DNA of 64,000 nt from Hirsutella rhossiliensis (GCF_020360975.1 NW_025408669.1:2976001-3040000), one strand, 5' to 3'. Shown: positions 10,855 to 21,304, counted from the stretch's first letter. Translations and numbers: made by a program. The notes: a model not told the origin generated them from the sequence alone.

Positions 10855-11251
10855 CCTCTGCATCCCAACCCATCAGTTCCCCACCAAAGCCGAAGACTTC
10901 GCCCACAGTGATCGCTTGATGGCCTAGCCAATTCCGTAGGCACTGTGTTTCCTCTATGATCTCGGGGCTTAAGCTGTGCATCCGTATCCTGATCAATGCC
11001 GTCGGGCAAGGCTTCTCTTTTCAGCACACTGCCAGAGACCATGCGACCGCGTTCGCAGTATGCTTGGAAAGGGTTGTAGTACTTCCTCTGCCGCTTTGCG
11101 ACCGGTTCGTCGGCGACGGGGCTTCGTATGACGTGAAGTTGGCGATATTCCTTTCCCACACTTGTCGAACCACCTGCTTTGCCTTTGTCACCCATTTTGC
11201 ATGATCCCTCCAGTCATTCTCAAAATACCCCCATCGGAAAGCCGGATGCAA
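10855..11251 (-). pseudogene. hAT transposase C-terminal remnant
   Basis: On the minus strand from 11251, one frame reads HPAFRWGYFENDW...WVTKAKQVVRQVWE. This is the typical segment before the hAT dimerisation domain of fungal hAT transposases. A shifted frame near 10950 reads SLSPEIIEETQCLRNWL, the end of the hATC domain. The middle (the AECERVFS region) is missing or unreadable. It is a small decayed fragment with no functional protein. Confidence 0.6.
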
Positions 11252-11394
11252 CGCCAGCGCTGTGTGTGATGGGTTCTAATAGTGTAAATTACAGCTATGT
11301 AGTCCTCGTGCGTTTTACATTCGAGCTGAGGAAAGAAGAAGGAAAGGAAAATAGAAGGACAGAAAACAAAATAGACTAAGCCGTTACTGGAGCA

Positions 11395-12205
11395 ACAGTG
11401 CTTAGACCGACAAGGCACTGCCTTGTCCAGCAGGGCCTAGCCCGTTACACCGACGACCTTGCTTTGAATTGGTTAAAGGAAGTCTTTGATCCGAATACAC
11501 GGCGCCGTACGGTTGGTACGCATCGACTTCTTATTCTCGACGGGCACGGCAGCCACGTCACGCCGGAATTTGACAAGTCCTGTACGGCCAATTCCATCGT
11601 GGTGAGTTACTCCAAATGCCTGCACATTCCTCACATCTCTTGCAGCCTCTCGATGTCGGGTGCTTTTCGCCGTTGAAAACAATATACGGCCGCAAGGTTC
11701 AAGAGAAAATGCTCGCTGGGATCCATAATATCGACAAACAGGACTTCCTTCCCATATACTTAGAGGCTCGCCGACAGGCACTTTCGCCGTCGAATACTCC
11801 AAGCCCCACAAGAGCCTGGAAGCGGCCAAGACTCCGTATAACGTCAACCAGCTTACCACTCACGCCGAAAGGCTTCTTCAACGCCGGCCACAAAATACAG
11901 ACTCGCCAGTCTCACAAGCTATCAACCAGCTTATCAAAGGATGTCAAATGGCCTTGCACAGCGCCGCCCTCCTTGCCGACGAAAACCGGCAACTTCGGTC
12001 AGAAAACCAGCGGCGAAAGCAGAGAAAAGAACAGCGCCGTGAATACATTGGCGACGGCGGTACTCTATCAGTTGCAGAGGGCACGGCCAGGATAAAGCGA
12101 CGGAGAGAAGAAGAAGAAGAGCGGGTTAAGCGACGGAGAGTGGAGGAAGAGGAGAGGACCAAGCGCCGGCGAGAGAAGGACTGTGAAAGGCCTCTAGTGA
12201 GTTGA
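11395..12205 (+). pseudogene. pogo/Fot1-type DDE transposase remnant
   Basis: Three overlapping frames hold the second half of a DDE superfamily transposase of the Tc1/pogo group: WLKEVFDPNTRRR...HRLLILDGHGSHV (11470-11570, with the second catalytic Asp in LDGHGSH), then HSSHLLQPLDVGCFSPLK (from about 11622), then a basic coiled-coil tail (LLADENRQLRSENQRRKQRK, 11960-12180). The N-terminal CENP-B-like DNA-binding half is absent, and at least two frameshifts are present. The left LTR of the chromovirus begins at 12182 inside the tail, so the last codons of the open frame are LTR sequence. Confidence 0.75.
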
Positions 12206-12370
12206 TGCAACTAACTAGTCCCTATGCTGTTTACTATCAAGATACAGAAGAAAGGAAGAAAGAAAGAGAATCTACTACATAAGAGCATAACGGCATTTTA
12301 TAGCTTCGAGCCAATGGAAGGTTCTAGAAGCTAGGCGCCCAGCCGCCGTTAAAGCGGCTTGCCCGTTACA
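12182..12370 (-). repeat. Chromovirus 3' LTR
   Basis: 189 bp. Read on the minus strand it starts TGTAACGGGC and ends CCTTTCACA, so it has TG...CA ends. It is nearly identical to 17470-17655 apart from a short deletion at the GGCG/CAGCC block. It includes the predicted transcript-start motif TACTATCAAGAT (+ strand) also found in the other LTR. Confidence 0.9.
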
Positions 12371-15300
12371 TTACCTCCCTCCTTCCAACGTTTCCTCTTC
12401 CGTGGGATTGTGGCAATCTGTGTGAAGATGACTTGAGAAGGTGACACTCTTTGATGTTTCTTCCATTGCTTCCATGCATCAGTGTGTCGAATAGTGGCGA
12501 GGGCTCCCACGTAGGCTGCGAGTAATCATGCCATTTTACGAGCACCTTCTTATGCGTACCTTCCATTCTTTCATCCAGAATTCTTTCGACAAGGTACATC
12601 TCTTGGCCGTCCACCAGCACCGGCGGGGCACTCTCTTGATTGATTTTCTGCGAAGGCAATGGGTCTCCAGGGACTGGCCGGAGTAGATCGACGTGAAAGA
12701 CTGAATGGATGCGTCCAGGCACATCCAACCTGTAGGCATGTGGGCTGACTTCGGCGAGCACTTGATATTTGGCATGTAACCAATCGAGCTTCTTGCAGGG
12801 TCGCGATGTTTTGACATTTCTCAAGTTGAGGTATACCCAATCCCCAGGCTTGTATCTCGGTGCGGCCGTCCTGTGTTTGTTGGCTTGTGCTTGCTGTATT
12901 TCCTGGGCCATAGCTATCGCTGCTTGCGCAAACTCCGTGGCGTCCTGTAGTCTCTGAATGAAATCCTCCGCTGCAGCTTCTCCCTGTGTCGTGTCTTCCG
13001 TTCTTCGATGCTCAACTAACTGGATTGGCTCATTATGGTAGCCATGCATGAAGAAGAACGGACTCAGTCCGGTGGAGGTTGCTTCCCGCTCGTTAATAGT
13101 CGCCATCGCGATTGGAAGCAAGTCTAACCAGTTCTCTTGCAGATAGTTTGTCCATATCCGAAGAATCCTCTCTACCTCTTGGTTCATTCGTTCTGTTGCA
13201 CCGTCGGTTTGTGGATGGTACGCTGTCGACAACCGTTGCTCGATCCCTAGCAGCTGACAGAAATGTTTCCACATACCACTGACGAACTGGGGACCCTGAT
13301 CACTGGTTATAGCCGTTGGGATGCCATGGACAGGGTAATGTCGTTCGAATAGTCTTCTTGCAACCGCTTCTGAAGAAATATCGTACAATCCTTCGAGTTC
13401 GACGCCTTTGGTGAGTCGGTCCGTGACCACCATGCAGTTCGTCGCGCCATCCTTCCCCGACGGTGGGAGGTCAGTGATAAAGTCAATGGTAATTTCGCTC
13501 CATATGCGTTGCGGAATAGGGAGCGGCTTTAGGAGTCCTTTCTTTGTATCCTCCAGATGGTGTTTCGTCCGCAAACCTCGCAGTTGCGCACAAACCGACG
13601 TACATCGCTAGCGGCACCCGGCCAGAAGAAGCGTCTCGACAGAGTCGAGTACGTGAGGTCCCTTCCAGGATGTCCGGTGATATGAGAGTCGTGAGTTTCC
13701 TGGATGATCCTCGTACGTAGCGGCTCCGAACCGGGTATCCAGACGCGTTCTCTAAAGCACAGCAGGCCTCTATTGTCTAATGAGCACTCTGAAATGCTGA
13801 CAACCTTCTCCTTCTGTAATTCTGTTGGCAAACTCTTCGCTCCATCTGCTACCAGCTTCGTGAGTTCTTGATAGAGCTTGTCTTCTTGGCGTGCGGCGTG
13901 CCACAGCTGCTGTAACTCCTCATCTTCAAATATCCTGATCTCTTTTCCGAAGTTGATTTCCTGGGCACCCTCGGTGTTGGTAGACAATGTCGATATTGGG
14001 ACCCTTCTAAGGTGATCATCTTGGAATAGCCTCATAATGCGTCCCTTTAGTCGTTCATCAGAGTGGTTGGCCGGCATATCCTGGTCCCGTCGAGAGAGTG
14101 CGTCAGGCAATCCGCCCTTGCGGCCCGGCCTCCATTCGAGTTCGAATTGGAACCTGGACAGGAACTCCGACCACCGCACTTGTCTCTCTGTCAACCTCCT
14201 TTCCGAGTAGAAGTATCTCAGGTTCTTGTGGTCCGTTAGGATCTTGAAGTGCTCTACTGCCCGTAGCTCTGGTTCCCACTGCTCCAAACATCTGAGAATG
14301 GCGAGTAGCTCCTTGTCATGGATAGCGTAGTTCGCTTCGGCTGCCGAATGTTTCTTCGAGAAGTATGCGACAGGTCGTACCAGTCCACCCTTATCATCTC
14401 TCTGCAAGAGCACGCCTCCCGACGCGAATCCTGAAGCGTCTGCTTCCAAGATAGTCTCCCTTTCTGGATGGAAGTGTGCAGGATCGGGGCCGTGATCAAC
14501 AGGTCCTTGAGCTTCTCGAAGGCTTCGTCGCACAATCCATCCCAACGGAATGGCACGTCCTTCTTCGTTAGCCGCGTTAGCGGCTCAGCTATCACCGAGA
14601 AGTCTGGCATAAATATCCTGTAGAAGTTCGCGAATCCGATGAAACTCCTCACGGATTTAACATTCGTCGGGGTTGCCCATCCCTTCACAGCCTCAACCTT
14701 CTCTGGGTCGACTCGGATCCCACACTCCGCCTCGATGATAAACCCAAGGTATTTCACAGCCTTGACTTCGAATTCGCTCTTGTTGATGTCCAGTTGCAGC
14801 CCAGCATCCATCAGTCGTTGGAGGACCTTGCCGACTTTGTCGCGGTGGTCTTGCAGGCTTCAGAGGAGAAGATCAGGACATCGTCGATATATGCTGACAC
14901 AAAATCGTCTAGGTAATCCTGGAGCGCGCTGTTAATGTACCGCTGAAAGGCTGCTGGTGCGCCTGTCAGGCCGAATGGAACTACCAGCCATTCGAAGGAT
15001 CCATAGCGCGTTCTGAAAGCTGTCTTTTCTTCGTCGGCGGGGGCGACCCTGATCTTATGGAACGCTGCTATTACATCTACCTTGGTGAACCACCTTGCCT
15101 TGGCTATAGTTCGCAAGGTCTCGCTCAGTAAGGGCAAGGGATAGCGGTCCCTCTTCGTTATATGGTTCAAACCTCTGTAATCCACGCAGAAGCGGATGCC
15201 TCCACCGGGCTTCTTCACCATAAGGACTGGTGCTGCGGCTGGCGAGCTGCTGACTCTAATAAATCCCTTGTCGAGTAGTTATGTGAGGGTCTTTCGTAGC

Positions 15301-16057
15301 ACCAATAGCTCCTCGCGGGACATGCTGTAAAGCGGTCCCCAGGGTAGGGCTTCTCTCGGCCATGCTCGTCTTTCAGCACTTCGATCTTCAGGTCCACACC
15401 TGGCCGATGAGGGGGCAGCTGGTCGGCCAGTTGCTGAGAGAAAGCTCGAGACCACTTGTGGTACTGTGGTGGCAGCTTCTCCATTACGTCAGTCTTCGGT
15501 TTCGGTCTTAGGGCCTTGTCAATATCCGCCATTGTGACCGAGTGAACTCCAATGCCGCCTTTGCGTTTGTCACGGCGTGCTTCCGCTAAAAAGGTTGCGG
15601 CCATGACATTAGAGACGTCTAGCTGGGGAGGCTGGTAACGTCGTCGGTCTCGTACTTGAACTCCACTGGACCCGATCTCGAGATATCCTTCCTTTGCGTG
15701 GATGTGAACATCCTGGTCTTCCATCCATCGTTTACCCAGGATCATGTCCCAGTTAAGATCGTCGATGACGTACATGAAAACACGATGCTGCTGATGTCCA
15801 TCGAGGTCGATCGACACATACGTGATCTTGTCGATTTTGACCTCCTTGCCGTCTCCCGCTGCATTCTCCAAGATGCGCGGCTGGACGCGTATATGTGGCA
15901 ACTGGAGAGAGTGAAATGTGCGCTTGCTAACCGCGCCGTAGCAGAGGCAGCCATAGTCGACAAGAGATGGCACAAAGTCTGTGCCGTTCACCCTGACGTC
16001 TGCTATGAACGGTTCTCCGTCCATTTTTGCTTTTCCGCTCACATCCCATTCTCTCAC
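12366..16057 (-). pseudogene. Chromovirus pol (PR-RT-RH-IN-chromodomain)
   Basis: Read leftwards in five shifted frames. Protease segment 16057-15215: the active-site motif is VDYG where D-S/T-G is expected, followed by WDMILGKRWM. Reverse transcriptase 15221-14811 with FCVDYRGLN and [10 protein letters not shown] (YIDD catalytic site), continuing 14811-14500 (YLGFII). RNase H from about 14470 (EADASGFASGG). Integrase zinc-binding H/H/C/C segment near 13700-13580 and catalytic core 13574-12900 with TIDFITD, TSDQGPQF and the ATERMNQE glutamate. C-terminal chromodomain (VERILDERMEGTHKK...LVKWHDY, about 12600-12500). Frame breaks lie near 15220, 14811, 14540 and 13570. Together with the protease change these mark an inactive copy. 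Confidence 0.88.
12371..12386 (-). promoter_or_regulatory. Polypurine tract of the chromovirus
   Basis: On the minus strand GGAAGGAGGGAGGTAA lies directly before the 3' LTR start (TGTAACGG). This is the expected position and composition of the plus-strand primer of an LTR retrotransposon. Confidence 0.75.
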
Positions 16058-16072
16058 AGCCGCCGCGTGTCC

Positions 16073-17321
16073 CTAGTCTGAATCTTCATCGCTATGAGAC
16101 GAAGCTTCGTCTTCGGCGATCTCGGCATTAGTGACCGCTGGTCGTGTCGGAGCCACGGCATTGACCTGAGTGCGACGGGTCGCGTTTGCGGGTCGGATAG
16201 GCGCAGCCAATGGGCAGCGCTCGATCCTGCAGTTGTCTCTTCCACAACGAAGGCAACGCCCTTCACGGTAACGGGCGTCCATCTCGGTCTGATCGACCCA
16301 CTTTGCACGCTTGCCCAACAGCGCTTGGTCTTCTGGTCGGTTGGATTGGTGACCATATGTGTTCTTATCACTGCGGGTGCGCGCAGCGTTCACTTTCGCG
16401 GATGCTTGTAGAGTTGGCTCCCATTCCATCATGTCCTCTCGTCTAACTTCAGTTTTCTGGCCGGACTGTTTCTGGGCGGCCTGGCCTCCATGGTTCTGGT
16501 GGTTGTCATAGTTGTCCGAACTCTTTGTGTTGCCTCGGGCCTTTTCCACTGACCCAACAGTTCCATCTGGCTGCTCAGCGAATCGCATCTCCTCGCCAGC
16601 CCAACGTAGCTGCTGATGGCAGAGGGGTCAGAGCCTATAAGGGCTGCTTTCATTTTGTCGTTTAGTGCCTCCTGGAGGTAGGAAATCTTGCTGTCGTCTG
16701 GCCAATACTCGGCGTTGGCATTGGCGATCTCCTCTCAAAGCGGGGTAAAAGGACGTGAATGGTTCATTCTCCCTTGCTTAATCGAATGCAAGTTGCGTGT
16801 AGCTCTCTGCTTGCGATCCCTCTCCCGTACAACAACTCGAGGCGGTTGAGTAGTTCAGCAACATTGAACGTTTTCTTCTCGGTTTGCATCTCCACAAATG
16901 TGGTCACGTTGTCTTTAGCCTTGCCTTCTAGGCTCATGAAGATGTACATAAAGTGGCCTTCTGCATCTCCAAGGGCTTCTTTGTCGACTCGTAGCTTTCC
17001 TTCGGTTTCTAGTTTCCAGCTTCGCCACTGGGCCTTGTCGCCGCCGAATTTCGGTATGTCTCGTAATTTGGGGCGCTTGGTTGGGTGAGGGTTGTGAGTG
17101 GCGACCACACGGGTGTCCTCAATGGGGACAGCCGGGGTGACAGATGGCGTTGGCTCTAGGAGTTCAGACGAACGGGCTTGCTGGTGTTGTTGGAGTTCCA
17201 GGGCAATAAAACGTTCTTCAAACTGGGTGTTTCTTCGGGAACTCTCTTCTCTCAGACTTCGTATCTCGGCAACCAGGGCGCTGAGGACGTCCGACTGCAT
17301 GTTGTTGTTATCTTCGGCCAT
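16073..17321 (-). pseudogene. Chromovirus gag
   Basis: ATG at 17321 (MAEDNNNMQSDVL) opens a frame to 16764 that holds a coiled coil (LVAEIRSLREES...) and a retrotransposon gag core (KFGGDKAQWRSWK, VTTFVEMQTEKKTF). A shift between 16764 and 16650 leads to the nucleocapsid part (16588-16073) with one zinc knuckle. That knuckle reads CLRCGRDNCRIERC (CX2CX4CX4C, a Cys where the retroviral-type knuckle has His). The stop at 16078-16076 is just upstream of the protease frame. Confidence 0.78.
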
Positions 17322-17360
17322 CGCGACTTCGCTGAACGCTAATAGTTCGACGGGACTCAG

Positions 17361-17456
17361 TTTGGTGTCTTCAGTGTCTTCGGTGTCTTCGGTGTCTTCA
17401 GTGTCTTCGGTGTCTTCAGTGTCTTCGGTGTCTTCAGTGTCTTCAATGTCTTCAGT
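17361..17456 (-). repeat. Microsatellite in the gag leader (EDT repeat)
   Basis: About ten units of 9 bp, TCTTCAGTG or TCTTCGGTG on the + strand. On the minus strand they would read Glu-Asp-Thr. They lie between the primer-binding site and the first good gag ATG (17321), so they are probably leader sequence unless translation starts upstream at a non-ATG codon. Confidence 0.75.
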
Positions 17457-17457
17457 G

Positions 17458-17469
17458 ATCTTGATAGTA
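17458..17469 (-). promoter_or_regulatory. Primer-binding site of self-priming type
   Basis: Directly inside the 5' LTR the minus strand reads TACTATCAAGAT (17469-17458). The 12 bases are exactly complementary to ATCTTGATAGTA, which lies in the LTR itself on the same strand (17531-17520). In Tf1/sushi-type chromoviruses the RNA 5' end folds back onto the PBS and primes minus-strand synthesis, so this predicts a transcript start near 17531. No tRNA 3' end match was recognised. Confidence 0.65.
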
Positions 17470-17655
17470 TGTGAAAGGCCTCTAGTGAGTTGATACAACT
17501 AACTAGTCCCTATGCTGTTTACTATCAAGATAGAGAAGAAAGAAAGAAAGAGAATCTACTACATGAGAGCACAATAGCATTTTATAGCTTCGAGCCAATG
17601 GAAGGTTCTAGAAGCTAGGCGGCGCAGCCGCCGTTAAAGCGGCTTGCCCGTTACA
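17470..17655 (-). repeat. Chromovirus 5' LTR
   Basis: 186 bp, partner of 12182-12370. On the minus strand it begins TGTAACGGGC (17655) and ends CCTTTCACA (17470). It contains the predicted self-priming RNA 5' end at 17531-17520. Confidence 0.9.
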
Positions 17656-18119
17656 CCGGCAGCCGGAACGCGTTCCTGCTTCGCACCATATTCTTGGGAT
17701 GGTTGCCACACGCAGTAGCAAACAGACATCATTCTTCTGCAAGTCGCCACACGGCAGTCGAGGGTGTTTTCAATTCTTCAAGCCCTCGTTCTGCAAAACT
17801 TGGCACCGCAGCCAGAACGCACTTCCGCTTATGAGATGGCTGCTACAGTACGGTATACGGGTGGTTTCCAAGCTGGGGTTTTGACCGGCCGGCCTGTTAT
17901 GGGTGCCAAAAAACGCGTCTCGTCCATGTGCTCTTCGGTCTCCGCAAAGTATGGCGCAAAGAACTCGGAAGTCCATCCCTTCCAAGTTCCCCCAAGAACT
18001 GCACCGGTCGCTCCCGCTTCACACCACGTCCTTGAGATGGCTTCCACACTTAGCAATGACGCCTCCTATCGCACGGGAGATGAGCAAGTGAGCATAAAGA
18101 TCAGGGACTGGAAGACTCT
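17656..18119. other. Unassigned sequence right of the chromovirus
   Basis: Short open frames only. The minus frame 18056-17829 (MLSVEAISRTWCEAG...) is open for 75 codons but I do not recognise a domain. It is not the continuation of the pogo element on the other side of the retrotransposon. Confidence 0.4.
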
Positions 18120-18292
18120 TGTTGCTATCTAATGAGTAGGAATAATCCATTCTTAAATACATCAGTTGTAAGAGTGAGTGGAGCTGCTGCCTGCAGGCAG
18201 CAGCTCGCCTAGTGTCTACTGCCTGCCAGGCAGTAAGCAGGGAGCGTCGACCCTGCAGCGCTGATATCTCCTGTGTGACACCTCCCCTCGTC
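18120..18292 (-). repeat. Possible solo or truncated LTR with polypurine tract
   Basis: On the minus strand GACGAGGGGAGG (18292-18281), a polypurine tract, abuts TGTCACACAG (from 18280). A TG...CA stretch of about 161 bp could end at 18120 (GCAACA). It contains a perfect 26-bp palindrome at 18181-18206 (arms GAGCTGCTGCCTG) and a second hairpin at 18217-18235 (arms TACTGCCTG). The pattern fits the 3' end of an LTR element such as Copia. No pol sequence is attached, so the call is tentative. Confidence 0.4.
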
Positions 18293-19018
18293 ACCTAGTG
18301 TGCCTGCAGCCCTTTCGATGGGATGATGCCTGTGACTCACCGGCTGTTAGGCCCTCCCCATAAAACACGAGCACCTTGCAAGTTTGTTGCGTACAGCACC
18401 CGCCCATCGCCCGCGGCTCTTGTCATCCAGCATGTAATCCTTCCTTGCTGTATGTAATGTCGGGCTGCCTCACACTGTTAGAGCAATCCGCGTGGCCAAT
18501 CAGACACAGCTAAATCGAGCGGTCTCTACCACAATCCTCTGATGCGATTGGGCCGCTGAACTATAGATTTACAGTGCTGCAGCAACCAAAGATGGCGCGG
18601 CGGCAGATCATCGACTCCGGGGGTAGCCAAAGGCATGGTACGTTTGAAACTTCAATGCTCAAAGCCAATGCTCAGAGCCCGAATTCGGCTCTAGGTCGTA
18701 GAGGAAGCGTCCGCTTGTGCTCCCAGCGTCGAGAGGCGCGCTCTTCAAGCGGAAAGTAGCAGGGTTTGGAGTGGCAAGGTTTGCAGTGGCAAGGTTCAGC
18801 GACACAAACGTCACGGCCGGCCGCCCTTCGAGCTCGCCGCACACGGCCGCCACTGGCGTGGACGGGTAACCTGTCGTGACGTCGTAGAGCCCGCAGATGA
18901 TGACGGCCGTGCCCTGCTCACAGTCGATGCACGCGCAAAATACTCTTGAATGAGATAACCGATCCTGTCATAACTGATTAGTAACAGAATTAAGAGAATC
19001 ATGCCTATCGAGGCTCCT
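18293..19018. other. Intergenic downstream of the ligase gene
   Basis: No gene recognised. On the minus strand around 18920-18750 a frame reads CACIDCEQGTAVIICGLYD...AAVCGELEGRPAVTFVSLN without frame breaks. It looks protein-like but is short and unassigned; it may be a remnant of a decayed gene. Confidence 0.4.
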
Positions 19019-21217
19019 TCAGTTCTGTTTTGCTCGCTTGGCAGTTGCTCCACTATCCTGCTCGTATTTCGCCACTCTTTTCCGCCCAAGGGATGTGTCC
19101 TCCTTGACTACATGCGGGGTGCTTTGCACATCCTGAACATTTGTGCCAGACTGGTTGAGGGGGTTGCTTTTTGACATGCTAATCACATTGTCCTGGCTCC
19201 CCAACTTCCTGGGCCAAGTTTCCTCCTCGCCAGCTCTCTCATCTGGTACCATTAGACTCTTTTCGGCCATCTTTTGTAGCTCTTGAAATCCGATGGCGTC
19301 CCTGAACGAGCGATCGCCATGGATTTTCAGCACGCGAGGAAAGCGTAAAGTATAATATTGAGCATTTGCCGGCTTATCGAACCCAGCGCCGACTATTTCT
19401 ACTGTAAAGGGATTCGAGAATAGCTCAGTTGGTTGCAGTCTCCGTTCTGGCCCAAGCACGACGTCGAACTCAGGCAAAGAGTTGGCTGTCGGAACTCGAG
19501 TGAAGTAACCATGACCGTTCAGATACTTGATGTCTCGCTTGGAGATACCATGGCTATCCACCACGTCGATAATGCGAATTCGCGGCTTTGCATGATGGCG
19601 ACACACTTCGTCCTTGTTGTTCACGCAGCCGATGTAGAACGACGTCCACCATACCTTGCCGAGTTTGAGTCTATACGCCTCGCCCACATCGAGGCGACCG
19701 CCAAGAAGAACAAAGTCAGCCGTATCACCTAAACCCGGAATGTAATCTTTCTTTAGTTTTATGAATGTCCGACAATTGTTGAATGACAAGTATGGGTCGC
19801 CACAGCCCTTTAGTACCAGACCCTCCCACCGCTGCGAAATGGCTCGTGCGAATGTCTTCCTCAGCTGCTCGGCTGCATCAGCTGATGAAAATTGGATTAC
19901 CTGGCGTGATCCAAGATCCGCCCATCCCGGCATCCGGTGGACCAGACTTTCAAGGGTTTGACGCCGTCTATCATGGCTCTCTTTAGCCAATACGATGTTG
20001 TCCAGTAACATAATGTCATAGAACGTGATCATGAGGTGCTCGTTCGGGTCGATGGGCGAATCTCGCAAAACTCCTAGAAACTGCCCTGACCGTTGCCCAT
20101 GTTTGCGCAGTTTATGGAACGGCTCAATTCTCCTTTTGGCTTGGTTCCATACCAGGAGCTCGCCCTCCACAATGCACTGCCTCTTGATCATGCAACTTGC
20201 TGAGTCCAACTCCAGGCTGTGCCGTATGGCGTGGTGAATCCCCGTCCGGTCGTTGGTTGAATCTCGTCCACTCTTGGAGAATATTTTGATGCTAGTACCC
20301 GAATTGCTCCTACCGATGTGAACTTGGCAGTACTCCCCATCATATTTCCGCTCAACAGTCATCCGTCTCGAGCCAGCCAATTGGCAGCAATGGTTAATGC
20401 TCCTCGCTTTTGCATAAATCCCTCTCCCAATCATTACCCCGATTTTTGGCTCGAGTTCTTGGCTCGCGACGTCTCCTAATCTCTCGAAAACATCGGTCGT
20501 CGGCTGGAAAGGCATGTGCTCAATAGTCGGCCGCTGCAGGAACTGCAGAGCTGCTGGGATGGTGGACTGGTACTGAAGGACATGGGGCAATAGGAAATGA
20601 AATCCGCCCATTGCCAATCTTTCTGGAATCTCAACAGGGCTGTAGTTCTTCAGTATCATGCGAACCAGCCATTTAGCCTCGGAACTGTGCAGTTGCCTGA
20701 AGAAAGTCGAAAGGAGGCAAGCTGCTCGAAGTGATGGATCGTGCTTATCTCGAACCCCTTCACGAAGGCTTGATGACGAGAAAGGCGACGAAGCCGAAAC
20801 TTGGTCTAACACCTCATCAAGCTCCTCCAAAGTGACCCCCGACCCAATGCGGGACTCGCAGTCAGTGGCCGACATCACGTGTTCGACACAGGATGCAAAG
20901 TCTGGGCCGTCGGTGGTCTTCCATCTTTGCAGTTCTTCCATCCGAGATGATCCAAGACCTTGTGCACGTTGTATAATGGGCTCAAGCTGCTTCTCCCTCA
21001 GACCGAATACTCGATCTGGTCTGCGGTGGGGAAAGAGACAAGACAAGAATGCGACAGCACCGGGTCCTCGACGTGGTATAATTCCGTCATGCTTGTTGAA
21101 CCAAGCAAGAACGACGCGCGAGTCGTGCCTCTGGCGCTTGTCGGCCTTGATTGACCACTTACTGTTGCAGTTGAGTTCATTGAGGAGGTCGCAGAGGAGT
21201 TTGAATGGAAAAGGCAT
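19019..21217 (-). CDS. LIG4-like ATP-dependent DNA ligase domain protein
   Basis: Intact 732-codon frame from ATG 21217. The N-terminus (MPFPFKLLCDLLNELN) resembles the start of the DNA ligase IV N-terminal domain. Nucleotidyltransferase motifs follow in order: motif I KYDGEY with the adenylated Lys at about residue 291, a motif III-like SKSGRDSTNDR (314-324), IIIa FYDIMLLDN (399-407), IV EGLVLK (465-470) and V FIKLKKDY (485-492). An OB-fold-like region and a basic tail (GRKRVAKYEQ...KRAKQN) follow. LIG4 proper is about 900-1000 aa with two BRCT domains; none is visible here, so this is probably a fungal LIG4-like paralogue, not LIG4 itself. The expected role is ATP-dependent strand sealing in the nucleus. 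A TATAAAT (21311-21305) lies about 90 bp upstream. Confidence 0.82.
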   Translation of the reverse strand: MPFPFKLLCDLLNELNCNSKWSIKADKRQRHDSRVVLAWFNKHDGIIPRRGPGAVAFLSCLFPHRRPDRVFGLREKQLEPIIQRAQGLGSSRMEELQRWKTTDGPDFASCVEHVMSATDCESRIGSGVTLEELDEVLDQVSASSPFSSSSLREGVRDKHDPSLRAACLLSTFFRQLHSSEAKWLVRMILKNYSPVEIPERLAMGGFHFLLPHVLQYQSTIPAALQFLQRPTIEHMPFQPTTDVFERLGDVASQELEPKIGVMIGRGIYAKARSINHCCQLAGSRRMTVERKYDGEYCQVHIGRSNSGTSIKIFSKSGRDSTNDRTGIHHAIRHSLELDSASCMIKRQCIVEGELLVWNQAKRRIEPFHKLRKHGQRSGQFLGVLRDSPIDPNEHLMITFYDIMLLDNIVLAKESHDRRRQTLESLVHRMPGWADLGSRQVIQFSSADAAEQLRKTFARAISQRWEGLVLKGCGDPYLSFNNCRTFIKLKKDYIPGLGDTADFVLLGGRLDVGEAYRLKLGKVWWTSFYIGCVNNKDEVCRHHAKPRIRIIDVVDSHGISKRDIKYLNGHGYFTRVPTANSLPEFDVVLGPERRLQPTELFSNPFTVEIVGAGFDKPANAQYYTLRFPRVLKIHGDRSFRDAIGFQELQKMAEKSLMVPDERAGEEETWPRKLGSQDNVISMSKSNPLNQSGTNVQDVQSTPHVVKEDTSLGRKRVAKYEQDSGATAKRAKQN

Positions 21218-21304
21218 GTTGAAAATGGTTGTCGTTCACTTGCACAAGCGAAGTGTCAATATTCAGGCAATGAAGAACTGCACCAGGTTATGAAATGAAT
21301 GGGA

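Larger units (their letters stand above)
12182..17655 (-). mobile_element. Ty3/gypsy chromovirus (LTR retrotransposon)
   Basis: Two LTRs (12182-12370 and 17470-17655) frame a gag-pol region read on the minus strand. The order is gag, protease, RT, RNase H, integrase, chromodomain, which is the Ty3/gypsy order; the C-terminal chromodomain makes it a chromovirus. The LTRs are near-identical (a few substitutions and short indels), so insertion is fairly recent, yet gag and pol carry several frame breaks. The flanks (AGGAC left, CCGGC right) do not form a 5-bp target duplication. The left flank is the pogo remnant and I could not find its continuation on the right. Confidence 0.9.

Noticed and set aside
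17322..17498. Gag starting inside the LTR with the EDT repeat
   Set aside because: The upstream open frame begins with TTG, not ATG. The first good start is 17321, after the microsatellite.
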